A stretch of 64,000 bases of DNA from Klebsormidium nitens (Eukaryota > Streptophyta > Klebsormidiophyceae > Klebsormidiales > Klebsormidiaceae), in assembly GCA_000708835.1 (NCBI GenBank), contig DF237070.1:1-64000 (forward strand), given 5' to 3'. The notes under the pieces are model-generated. The model ran no database searches. It had not been told where the DNA came from and saw nothing but the letters and a program-made list of their open reading frames with translations. This document shows, piece after piece, positions 22,701 to 34,700 of this stretch; position 1 is the stretch's first letter, and each line of letters opens with the position of its first letter. Both the position numbers and the translations under genes were made by a program.

Positions 22701-25700
22701 CTTCTGTTTCTTCTTTGAAGAATTGTTCAGTAGAATTGTTCAGTAGAACTTTGCAAGGTTGCTTGCCCTGTCTGGAAGCGTTTCAAGATGTCGAATGCTT
22801 TCCGCCATCGCTTCCACTCTCGATCTTCGAAGTTTAACGTATCTTACTCGCTTTTTCGCAACTGAAGTTTCCAACCTCCAATCGTCCATTGCCACTTCAC
22901 CTCCACATTGCTGGAAACATTTATCTCCAATGTCCTCTGTCCCAGAAGTTGGAGCTTGCTCTGCTCACCAACATTTCATCGCGATCTCTTTACGTAGTAT
23001 ACTTCGGACATTGAGAATTCTCTGGCAATATTTCAGTCCAAATTTCGTCTTTATCACAGGTCAACTCGCCCCAACTTCTGGAACCACACGTCATCACTCT
23101 CAAGGGCCGATTAGCCTCCGGCGTCAAGCGCGCGCTCACCGCCGTGCGCGTGTACCTGGACAAGTGGGTGGAGTTCGAGCCGCTGCTGCGCCTCGATCCG
23201 GCCGAATACCGGACTGGGCTCGAGCAGCGGAACGCCCCGCTGAAGGAGCTGCAGGCGGAGATTGACCGGCACCAGGCGGACCTGCTCGACCTGGACAGGC
23301 GGTACGTACCGGCTGGTTCTGGGGCGTGGCTTTCCCCTTCGCCTTCACCTTAGCGAGCACTACTACGTTTCGGTTTTCAATTAGTGCTTTCGTCTTTGAT
23401 ATCACTTCTACCGCTTTCGGACTTTCGTGATTCTTTCCAATGCGCGAGGCTTTCGACAGGGGGCGCAAACCGTCTGATCAACTGAAATTCGCTTGGCTCC
23501 CGTGCTCGCTGTGTTCTATCGCGTTTAAATACAATAGTCAGGCTCTTCGTTCGTCTTCATCTCTTCCAAATATTTTGTCCCCTCCTTGCGGCCGCTTCCT
23601 CGCAGTTCTTTGTCGTGAGTGCTCTGAACAATTCGATTCAGCGGATTCAAAATGAATACTCTTTTAGGGTATCCCAAGCGTAAGCGGACCAAGTTTGTAT
23701 GGACTAGAATAACGAGAAATCCGAGGATGCCCCTCCGAACTTTTCCGAAGCTCAAACTCCCTCAACCCCGCCGCTCGCGCGCAGGCTGCCGTCCCAGATC
23801 AACGTGGGCGCATTCCAGGTCACGACCAAGAAGATGCGCGCGCAGCTGCTCCAAAAGAAAGAACAGCTGTCGGCGCTCGTCACGGAGCTCATCTGCAAGG
23901 TCCCGCGCGCCACGTGTCAGGATCTGGACCGTCGGTTCCTCGAGATCGAGAAGCAGCTTAAGATGAAAACGACGACCCCTGAGGACGTGGCGGCGCAGAA
24001 GGAATATATCGCGAGCCTGCCGCAGAAGCTGGGGGAGCTGCAGGGCGAGATCAACGGCTCGCAGGTAAAAGCCGCGCCGGATCAACGGTTGGCATTGAGT
24101 TTATCCGAAAACGTTTTTCTCGCTGCATTGAAGAAGCATATTATAAAACTGGGCGGTCTGCCAATACTGGAGTGACGATGTTCTTGGCGGAGCACTCTAG
24201 ACGCACCTGTTGGAAAGTAGCGAACGAGACCCGCTGGCATTGGTATCTATCCTTACAGCCTGAGGTCAAAAGGCCAATGCGAAGCAGATGTGCGTGACAT
24301 TGAATGGCTACTTTCTCCGTGCGTCACCTCTCCTCCACCTTCTCACGGCTGAAATCGTTGCAGGTAGTTTTAAGCATAGCTCTTCGTGGCTACGTTTCGA
24401 ATAAAAAGGGGCTTTCGTGGTAATTACGGCCTTCCTTCTTCCAGGTGTATTACGACGCCCTCGACTCGCTGTGCTACACCCTTTCCGAGTCCGACTACAA
24501 CCAGAAGTGGGCATGCGCGGCTTGGCCCGCGCGCATCGCCAAACAGATCGAAAAAACCGAGGGCACTCTGGAGGGCGACCAAACTTCGTACGAGAAGGAC
24601 ATGCGCGGGGAGCAGGAAGCTTTCGCGGTCGCCCTCGGCGATCTGGAGACACGCGTCCAGGGCTTCGAGCGCCACGTGGACCTCGCGCAGGTCGACCACG
24701 TGGCCGCGGAGCTGCGTCAGCTGACGGAGGCGCTCGACAAGGCCGACAAAGACGCGAGATTGTTCAATTCGCGCGAGGCGCTCTTCGGCGCGCAGCCGAC
24801 GGACTACTCGCGCTTAAAGCGCGCGCAGGAGGCGTTCGATCCGTTCTCGCAGCTGTGGACGATCGCGGCCGACTGGAAGCGCGGCCGCGCCGCGTGGGCC
24901 GACGACCCGCTCGAAACCCTAAACCCCGAGGAGATTGAGAAGAGCACGCTGGCGTGGTGGAAGGCCCTGTTCAAGGTCGGGAAGGTGTTCCAGAACAAGG
25001 GGCTGGCGGAGTGCGCCGCCAACTGCGACGACATCAGGGCCCAGTTGGACGCGTTCAAGCCGCAGGTGCCGCTGATCGCGGCGCTGCGGCAGGCCGGAAT
25101 GAGGTGCGGAACGGAACGCGTTGCAGCTTTCGACTCTAACAACATCTTCCCAATCCTCACGCAACTCTCCCTCTCTTCTATTCTATTTTGCTCCTTCTTT
25201 GTTGATTCGTTATAGTGCGCTCTTCCGCCTTCACCTCCCTCCACCTAGGCAGCTTAAAATTTTGCGCTTGGAAGACACGTCAATTTACACAACTATAATA
25301 AAGACGTTACGCCTTCGCAACTCTCTATTTGAAGCTACCCCTAGCTCCGGAAAGCAGAGCTTCGTCGCAGCACTTTCCGTACGCAGACCTGGCGACAATT
25401 TTTCCGAGAAGCTTTCAGCTTTTTGTACGAAGAAAAAATCTCTCATTTCATTCCTTCATTCTCCGGCAGATCTGATGATGCAAACTTCACCCTCTTCTTA
25501 ACAGGGACCGGCACTGGCAGCAGATCTCGGAGGAACTAGGCGTGCCGATCGTGATCGACAACACCTTTACCGTTACCAAGGCGATCGGCATGGGCCTGCC
25601 GCAGCACCTGGGCGTCATCTCCAAGGTTGCTGACGTGGCGGGCAAGGAGTACGCGATCGAGACCGCGCTGGACAAGATGCAGAACGAGTGGAAGACCATC

Positions 25701-28700
25701 GAGCTCCAGGTGAGCGACACGTGGCGGCGATAAGTTTCTGATGACGTCAGGCCGCCTGACTGGGGCATCTCAGGAACTGCTGCTGGCTAAGCCGCGTTCT
25801 TGGAAGAGATTTCGTAGATCTTCTATAGTCTCAAACAAGCGCTTAAAATAGACTCAAAGTTGACACTTACGGAGGCGAGGGTTTGTTTGTGAAGAGAAGC
25901 CCTCGAAGCAAAGGTTGATCGCGTTGGAGACTGAAAGACGCACTGGCAGGCAGCGAGTGAGTCATTTTGTGCAGAACGCGAAGTGCAGGGGATGGCGGAC
26001 AATCAGTGTGGATGCGTTTCCAAGTACTGAAGTCCGAACTTTTATTCTGATTGCACTTCCAACTTCTTTATAGCGCGCAGCCTTACCACGGAGCGTCGTC
26101 GCAAATGGGCATCGGCCTGACGAAGCGTGGAACCGTTGCTAAACCCTGCCTGAATTCTCTGTAAACGCACGCTATAATCTAGCTAAACCCTTGCTTTAAC
26201 CCTTCTTAAACCCGCAGGTCCTCGAGTACCGCGAGACCGGCACCTACGTCATCAAGGTCGAGGAGGCCGTCACGCAGCAACTAGATGACCACATCGTGAT
26301 GACGCAATCCATGTCGTTCTCGCCGTTCAAGAAGCCGTTCCAGGAGCGGCTGGCCCAGTGGGAATCGCAGCTCAGTCTAGTTTCCGAAGTGCTCGACGAG
26401 TGGTTAGCGCTTCAGCGTCAGTGGATGTATTTGGAGCCGATCTTTAGCAGTGAGGATATTCAGCATCAGTTGCCGCTGGAGGGAAAGCGATTCACGACCG
26501 TCGATCGCATCTGGCGCAAGGCGCTCGGCCAGGCGAAGGCGACGCCGCACATTTTGACCTGTTGTGGCAGCCAGAAGCTGCTCGAGGTGAGCGTCCCGTT
26601 CCGCCCCTTTTCCGGTTACGTTCCCTTTTCCGGTTCCGTTCTCAAATCTATGCTTCTGAAGACTTCCGTCCCTTTTCCGGTTTTGGTTCTCAATCCTATG
26701 CGTTTGAAGATCACTGTTTTGCCCCGCTTACCCCGCGCATTCGCTTCGCTCCGATCTCCGCTTCTGATGATGCTCTGCTCTGCGTCCACTTCTGCACTCT
26801 GCTTTCCGTTGACGTGAAAAATACCGGTTCGCCTCGCTCATGTCCATCTTTATCCCGCCCATATGTTGGCAGCCCCCTCGTTTGACCTAACCAACTTTCG
26901 AGCAAAGGTCGGCTTTCTGCGTCCGCCTGTTTGAAGGCAGAACCGTTCCTATCTATCAGTGGCTGGCAGGCCGCTCTCTTCTCCTCCATTCCTGTTCCGA
27001 CTCCCCCAAACTTGTTCGCGCAACAGTCCCAACCCCGCAACGAGTTGCTAGACGTGGGCAGACTCCAATTAGGAAGAGCGACCCTGAAACCTGAGAGACC
27101 AATTGCATCAGTTTGTATACCCTGCTGATTAGGACTTCTGATTCTTCTCGCAGAACTTCCGCGAGAGCAACAAGATGCTGGATATGGTGCAAAAGGGGCT
27201 GGCGGACTATTTGGAAACCAAGCGCCTCGCATTCAGCCGCTTCTTCTTCCTGTCCAACGACGAACTGCTCCAGATTCTGAGCCAGAGCAAGAACCCGCTT
27301 GCGGTGCAACCGCATCTGCGCAAGTGTTTCGAGGCCATCTCTGATCTGGACTTCAAGGAGGATTTGGAGATTACGGCCATGAACTCTGGGGAGAGAGAGA
27401 AGGTGAGGCGTCAGCGGGTGCCGTTACCATACTACGTCGTTTTGATTCAAATTGCCATCTTTACGTGCATACATTAACAGAGTTGAGAAACTGAAAGTTT
27501 TCTTATTGATATTGGAATCTTCCTTTTAAATCAGACATTTTGACAGGAGCTGACCCTTTTTCGGTTTTCCGCTACCAGTCAAGAAGCCCAGCTGCTTTTC
27601 TTCTACCATCGTACGAGATTGAGGCACGTCAAATGTACCGATGACAGACCCACAAACACATTATTAGGGACAAGAAGGTTCTATGAGAACGCAAATCTCG
27701 TTCCTTGCCCTCTCACCAACTCTCCAAACTCAAGGGTCTTTCAACCAAAGGGATCCCCCTCTGCTCCCAGGTCCCCTTCGCCAAGACCATGTACCCGACG
27801 GGCAGCGTCGAGAACTGGCTGTCGGAGGTGGAGCGGCGCATGAAGGAGAGTGTGCGCGAGCAGGCCAAGCTCGCGCTGGAGGACTACCAGACGAAAGCGC
27901 GCGCGCAATGGGTGCAGTGCTGGCCGGCCATGGTGGTGCTCGCGGGCAGTTCGATCTACTGGACGCGCCAGGTGGAGGAGGCGATCGGGAAGGGGACGCT
28001 CAAAGACTACTTCGAGAACGTCCAGGTACGTTCTGAATCTGGTTTGAGTGTTCTGTGGAATCTTGGGTTTCAGGGGTAAAGGCATGGACTTTTTCGGTGA
28101 AGAAGGTGAAGATGATGGTTCAGTGGGCGCTTTAGGTGGAAGAGGCGGTCGTTGGGGGACGCTCGAGGCCCATTACAGAGTTCCCTGTGAGGATACAGTG
28201 GGCTTAGTGGGTCGGGGTGCTTGAGTTTGGGAGTGAGTCATATACACGTTCTCCAGGCTCTCAGAAGGGAGATTGTGATGTGGACGTGTCAGATGAAAAG
28301 GAGATGAGTAAAGGTACGCTGTAAATCTGTTTTTAGAACGTTCCAGGCAGAGTTTCTGAGATCCAAAGATTTGAATCAGTGGTACTTAGAACCTTACGCG
28401 TTGGGGGCTCTCAAAGACTGAAGTTCTAAAATCCCTTCAAAACCTCCTCTTCTCGGACGGCCGCAGGTGCTGGACCTGAAGGACAACATAGTTTGATTCA
28501 CTCACTACCCACCCCTTGATAATCGGATCAGTTATGAATGAATTTTATAGCACTTTTGTTTTGACGTCCGCAAATTAAGTAGCTGCTGGACCTGACGGAC
28601 GATATAATACATTCGTTCACTACGCACACCATTTTTATTTGACCACTTTTAACTTAGTTCTATAACACATTCTTTCGGGCGTCCGAAGGTGGAGCAGCTG

Positions 28701-31700
28701 CTGGACCTGACGTGAATATACGGACCCAATTTCAAAAATCTGGTGGATTGAATTCACGGTTTCCTTTTCGGACGTTCGCAGGTGAAGCAGCTGCTGGACC
28801 TGACGGACCTGGTCCGCGGCGAGCTGCCGAAGCTGGCGCGGCTGACGCTGGGCGCGCTCATCGTCATCGACGTGCACGCGCGCGACGTCGTGCAGCGGCT
28901 GGTCGACGAGAACATAGGCGCCATCACCGAGTTTGAGTGGGTGAGTAAACGAGGTTAGGTTAACCCAGTTTCGACCAGAGTGCCGATCTGCTTTACAGTC
29001 ACAATGATCTAATTTAGGCCAGGTGCTTCTTTCTTTATTCTGACTTGGTTTGGAGCAAGCGACGTCGTGGGCAAAAACTTCGGTGTCATCAGCGTTTGAG
29101 TGGGTGAGTATGAGGGTTAACTCAACCCAGAGCAAGAGCTGGCTTATTCCGCGGCCGGAGCTGATCTGATGGATTGGTTTTTGAATACTGTTAAGGGCAT
29201 GAGAGTAGAATTGCGTCCTATACATCTTGGTTGGATGCAACACTGTGAAACAGCAATGGACAGGACTCGTTAACATATTAATCTGGAGTAGGGCGCTGCA
29301 TAAGCAGGAGACAGTGTCTTTGTGTTCAGCACACTGTGCGCGAAGACCAATAGTTTTAGTTGAGGAGTTTCGGAATCCCTTGTCTCTGACCAAGTTGCTG
29401 ACTGTTTTGCCACGTGTCGCTTTGCAGGTGAGCCAGCTGCGGTACTACTGGGAGAACGACGACGTGTACGTCAAGATGGTGCAGGCGTCGTTACCGTACG
29501 GCTACGAGTACCTCGGCAACTCGGCGCGGCTCGTCATCACGCCGCTCACCGACAGGTGCGCTCCGGTCTACCGCTTCCATCTATCCGCTTGGAGTTCCGT
29601 TTTTCGCTCATGGTTGAATTGCTTAGTCTCCATTTTTCGTTGATCGGAAGTTGGAAGTTCCGTCTTTGCACAAACCAGCCTTGCTCGACCAAGAAGCCAC
29701 TTTGACAGCCCTCGCGATGGAAATTTGTGCACACAGTAGATTTTGTCCTGTTTAAGAACGGGCAAGTGAAAGCCGCGCATTGAGCCTCCAAATCGCGCCA
29801 AGGCAAGAGCTCTCAGGCACAATCGAGTGCGGGGGTCTTTGAAGTTTCGCCGTGTTGTTGGAAAAGCTTTCTTTGAGGCTTGTTCTACTGAAAATCATCC
29901 TGAACCATTGCATACGCCATGCTTTGGCCCCGTTATTGAAAGGTGTATGTCTGACTTTGTAACGTCCGTCATTCAATACAGGTGCTACATGACGCTTATG
30001 GGCGCGCTACATCTCAACCTGGGCGGAGCTCCGGCCGGGCCGGCCGGAACTGGAAAGACGGAAACGACCAAGGACCTTGCCAAGGTCAGAACATCCATAG
30101 CGCCATTAGCAGAACTTCCAAAAGAGAGGAGCAGGGACCCAAAACGGGAGGATTGTGCGTCTTCGGCATTGCTGTCGTTCTGCGACGAATTCAGTGGGCT
30201 CACTGTGCTTTGTGCACGATGCGGCTCGAAGGATTAGAATGATCTTTGCCTTGCTGTGCTCCTTATAACCCCATACCTCGCGTAAGAAGCATCTTATCCT
30301 GGAAAATGAAGCGCTATGAGTGGTACTGAAGGTTCGAACCACCACAATCGATCATTGAAAGTCAACCGGCAAAAGCAAAGATTGTTTGAGCTGCTCAAAC
30401 CGCCGACTCGAGATTGACTCTATTCCTTGCTCTCAATTCTGCAGGCGCTTGCGAAGCAGTGCGTGGTGTTCAACTGCAGCGACGGGCTGGACTACCTGGC
30501 CATGGGCAAGTTCTTCAAGGGGCTCGCCAGCAGCGGCGCCTGGGCGTGCTTCGACGAGTTCAACCGGATCGACCTCGAGGTGAGCGGAACGGCGGAGGAG
30601 CGGAGCTGGAAACGGAACAGCTTTTTGCAACTAAGCAGGCAGTTACATTGTGACCTTTCTACATACAAGTCGATAGGCATCGGACGATTTCTCAGGCAAG
30701 CAGGTCAACTCGGCGTCTCGGTTGGTCACTGCTTCTTGTCGCAAATTATGGTCCGCTTTTTAATGGTCTTGATGCTTTTGTGACCCCAGCCTGCTTCAAT
30801 ATGAACGGCTTAGCGGGCTCACCTCAAGCAGCAACCTTGCTCTCGCCTCTCCTTGTGCTTTCCGTGGGTCCCTTTCAGGTTTTGCAGTAGTCGCCTCTTT
30901 ACCTCATGTTAGATTGGAAAGAAAGTAACTCCTAGTAAGCATCACGGCCTGCTTCCAGTTTTAGGTGCCATATTGGGTTGTCCAGCAGTGTTCTACGGCT
31001 GAATAACCAGATACAAAAGAAACAGGCGACCAGAAAGCAACTCTTTGGCCCTTAACCCGCCCGCAGGTGCTGTCGGTGGTCGCCCAGCAGATCCTGACCA
31101 TCCAGCTGGCGATCCAACAGAAGCTGAAGCGCTTCGTCTTCGAAGACTCCGAGATCTCGCTCGACCCGTCGTGTTCCGTCTTCATCACGATGAACCCCGG
31201 TTATGCGGGACGGTCCGAGCTGCCCGACAATCTGAAGGCGCTGTTCCGACCGTGTGCCATGATGGTTCCGAACTACGACCTGATCGGGGAGATCAGCCTG
31301 TTCAGTTTTGGGTTCCGGCAGGCCAAGAATTTGGCGCGCAAGATGGTGGCGACGTTCAAGCTGTGCAGCGAACAGCTGTCGTCGCAGGTGGGCGGTTCAT
31401 TCGAAACCCATCAAAGTAGAAGAAAATTTTCAGCTTGGATGCTGAAAACGTTCGCGTTGTTTTTGATGTATTCCCTTACGAGCTCTATCTTCTGCAGTTT
31501 GTCGAGCACGTACTGCAAGTCATCGGTGCAGTCGACTCATTGTCCATTGGGATTGATTAATCATGCTCCTTGACTTCATTATCCATCTGAAAAGCCAAGG
31601 CTGTTGCTCAATCTTGCATTCAGATTTGGGCAGTGTTTCAGATCAGTACCTCACGCTGAGACTCCAAAAAATTCCGCCTAGAACTGATTCATTGCTCAAA

Positions 31701-34700
31701 AGCTTTGCTTCTCTCCATGCCTACGCGCGTGGGAAGTGGAATCCCGCGGCCGGCCTAAAATCCAGAGTTCCGAAACCCTGTAACGCTCTGAGGACGAGAC
31801 CTTGTACTTGCAGGACCACTACGACTACGGGATGCGCGCCGTTAAGTCCGTCATCACCGCGGCCAGCAACCTTAGCTCGAACTCAATACCCTGGGAATCA
31901 TCGCCTAAAACCTCAAAACCTAGATTCCTAAACTCCCCTACCCTAAAACCCTGAAAACCTAAACCCGCAGGATCACTACGACTATGGCATGCGCGCCGTC
32001 AAGTCCGTCATCACTGCGGCCGGCAATCTCAAGCGCGACTACCCGGACGAGGACGAGGAGGTGTTACTCCTCCGCGGGCTGCGCGATGTGAACGTGCCCA
32101 AATTCCTGAGCCACGACCTCCCGCTTTTCGCGGGCATCATCAGCGATCTGTTCCCGGGGGTCCAGCCGCCCAAGATCCAGTACGACGATCTGCTAGGCGC
32201 GCTTACGCGCGCGTGCGCGCAGCTCGGGATCCAGCCCGTGGACTCATTCATGACCAAGGTAGGGTTTGGAGGGTTTTGGTGGGGTTTTGGGGGCCGCGAG
32301 TAATACAAAGAGTATATATCGGGGAGGGGTGTAACGGGGACTTTTTGCGGAGGGCCAGATGTTTCAGAGGTCTTCGGCAGGGTCATGTACCTCCGAGAAT
32401 CTGGTCTATGGGGAAGGACGCCTGTGATAGTGAAATTCAGGACGGAATTTTCTACTGTTGCCAATCGAAACTTACCCCCAACCCGCAGGTAATCCAGCTG
32501 TACATATAAAATGATGTGGCCGGACTTTCCCGCTGCTTCCTGGCCGGAAATTTTCTCGCCGCCCCTGTGCGATCCATTTGTATGCGGAAACACCTGTCAT
32601 CCTCTTCGATCCGGAGCTTTCCGCTGCTTTGCTGACCAGAAACGGATTCCGGCGTGCGCAGGTGATCCAGCTGTACGAGACGACGCTGGTGCGGCACGGG
32701 CTGATGCTGGTGGGCCCCACTGGCGGCGGCAAGACCATGTGCTACCGCGCGCTCGCCATGGCCATGACAGAACTCAACAAGGACGGGTCCGCCAAGTACG
32801 AAAAGGTGCGAACAACGACCCACGATTCCTTTTCCCCCTTGGAGCGGGAATGAAGAAAAGGAATGTCCCGATTCCTTCAACCGCGCGCTCGCCATGGCCA
32901 TGACAGAACTTAAAAAGGACGGGTCCGCCAAGTACGAGAAGGTTTGATTACCAGACTCTCTGAGTCTGAGTCTGTGGGACCGTCCGGGTTAAGTTCTGTT
33001 TATCTGACCGGGAATTTTGTTCTGCTTAGGACATTGATAAGCAGAACCGTAAGAAACAGGGACTGCACGCCTTCTGGTACTGGCCATGACCGAGATCGAC
33101 AAGGAGTATTCTGTGAAGTACGAAAAGGTGCGACAACGACCCAGAATGCTTCTCTGCCTTAGCCGCTTGTTCCGACCGTCGCTCTTGCAATCGCTCTCCG
33201 CGCAGGTGCCAAGACCGTGCTCAACCCAAAGAGCATCAAGATGGGCCAATCAAACGACAACGCTAAACTCAACTCTGTCTTTTCCATCCAAAGAGTAAAA
33301 ATTTGAATGGTCTGGGACCTTTTAAGACGCTAAGTGATGTTCCGGACGCCCTATGACGCTTTCGGACGCCATTTGCGCAGGTGCGGACGGTGGTCCTCAA
33401 CCCGAAGAGCATCACGATGGGCCAGCTGTACGGCGAGTTCGACGACAACACGCACGAGTGGACGGACGGCGTGCTCGCGTGCTACATGCGCGAGCTGTCG
33501 GAGGACACTTCGACGGCGAAAAAGTGGCTCATGTTCGACGGGCCCGTCGACGCCGTGTGGATCGAAAACATGGTGAGAACAAATGGCGATCTGTTTTACA
33601 GAAATTGCTGCGCGCGCGGCTAAGGAGAAACTTTTGCCTCTGATTTCAAATGCCTAATATTTCGCGCCGCTTGCCAGAGCTTGAATAGTCGTTTTCTATG
33701 GATCTTATAGGGTTTCTATTTCCGTGCTGCGTCAATAAAAAGGCTTCACTGAATTTCAGCTCCTTGTTTCAAGAAGGGTTGCCTCTACCCAGACTTACCT
33801 CCTGAACGAAACGCAAAGCTCTGTACGTGCTCTTGAGCTCAGTCTGCGGCCTCTACTTCTCGTCAGCCCCAAGCCTTCTGAAGATCGAAACCCAGCTTTT
33901 TCAAACCTTTCCCCTCCACACTTCCCGAACCTTCTCCACCCATTTGCAGAACACGGTGCTGGATGACAACAAGAAGCTGTGCCTGGTCAGCGGCGAGATC
34001 ATCCAGCTGTCGTCAACCATGACCATGATGTTCGAAGTCGAAGACCTCGCAGTGGCGTCCCCCGCTACCGTCTCTCGATGCGGCATGGTTTACATGGAAC
34101 CCACGGCCATGGGTTTGGACCCCCTCCTGGATTCCTGGCTGCAAGCGCTCCCCGAACCCTGCAAACCTTTTGGCGCGCGCCTGCGCGCGCTGTTTGAGAA
34201 GCTGGTCGCCCCCACGCTGCGGCTGGTGCGCAAGAGTTTGCGGGAAACCGTGGCGACCACGAACAACAACCTGGTGCTGTCGCTGTTCAAGCTGATGGAC
34301 AGCTTGCTGCTGACGTGGAGGCGTCAGGAGAACGAGCCGAAACTGACGGAGGAAGAGATTGGGAAACTGCCCAATGTGATCGAACAGCTGTTTATTTTCT
34401 CGTTAGTGTGGTCAGTCGGTGCCAGCTGCGATAACGACGGTCGGGTTAAGTTTGACCGAGCGCTGCGAGACGCGTGTTCCGAGGCCGGGGTGGACAAATT
34501 ACCGCCCGGGGATCGGGACGTCTACGCGTACTGCTTCAATCAGGACACGTGTCAGTGGGTCGACTGGATGGCCACGATCCCGGAGTTCAAGTGCGATCCC
34601 GACCGTCCGTTCTCCGAGATCATCGTCCCGACGTCCGACACCGTCCGATACACGTACGTCATCGACCAGCTGCTGCGCAACAACTGCCACGTGTTGTGCG

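Larger units (their letters stand above)
16745..27402 (+). other. DNAH1: DNAH1 exons 1-15: tail and linker entry
   Basis: Exons: 16745-16802, 17146-17225, 17409-17470, 18080-18409, 19668-19905, 20346-20482, 21081-21320, 21786-22062, 22456-22650, 23060-23301, 23785-24064, 24445-25103, 25505-25709, 26218-26586, 27154-27402. The first three encode about 66 weakly conserved residues and rest on splice signals and phase agreement (1, 0, 2) rather than homology. From exon 4 on, DNAH1 signatures are clear: FDNTDFE, a small WRPCKVLDY...VWLPR module, [44 protein letters not shown] and [11 protein letters not shown]. This part assembles on the axoneme and binds light chains in the family. Confidence 0.85.

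Noticed and set aside
31814-31873. A true alternative exon of DNAH1
   Set aside because: It has an acceptor and an intact frame but no donor within reach, so it cannot be a self-contained exon today; recorded as a finding instead.
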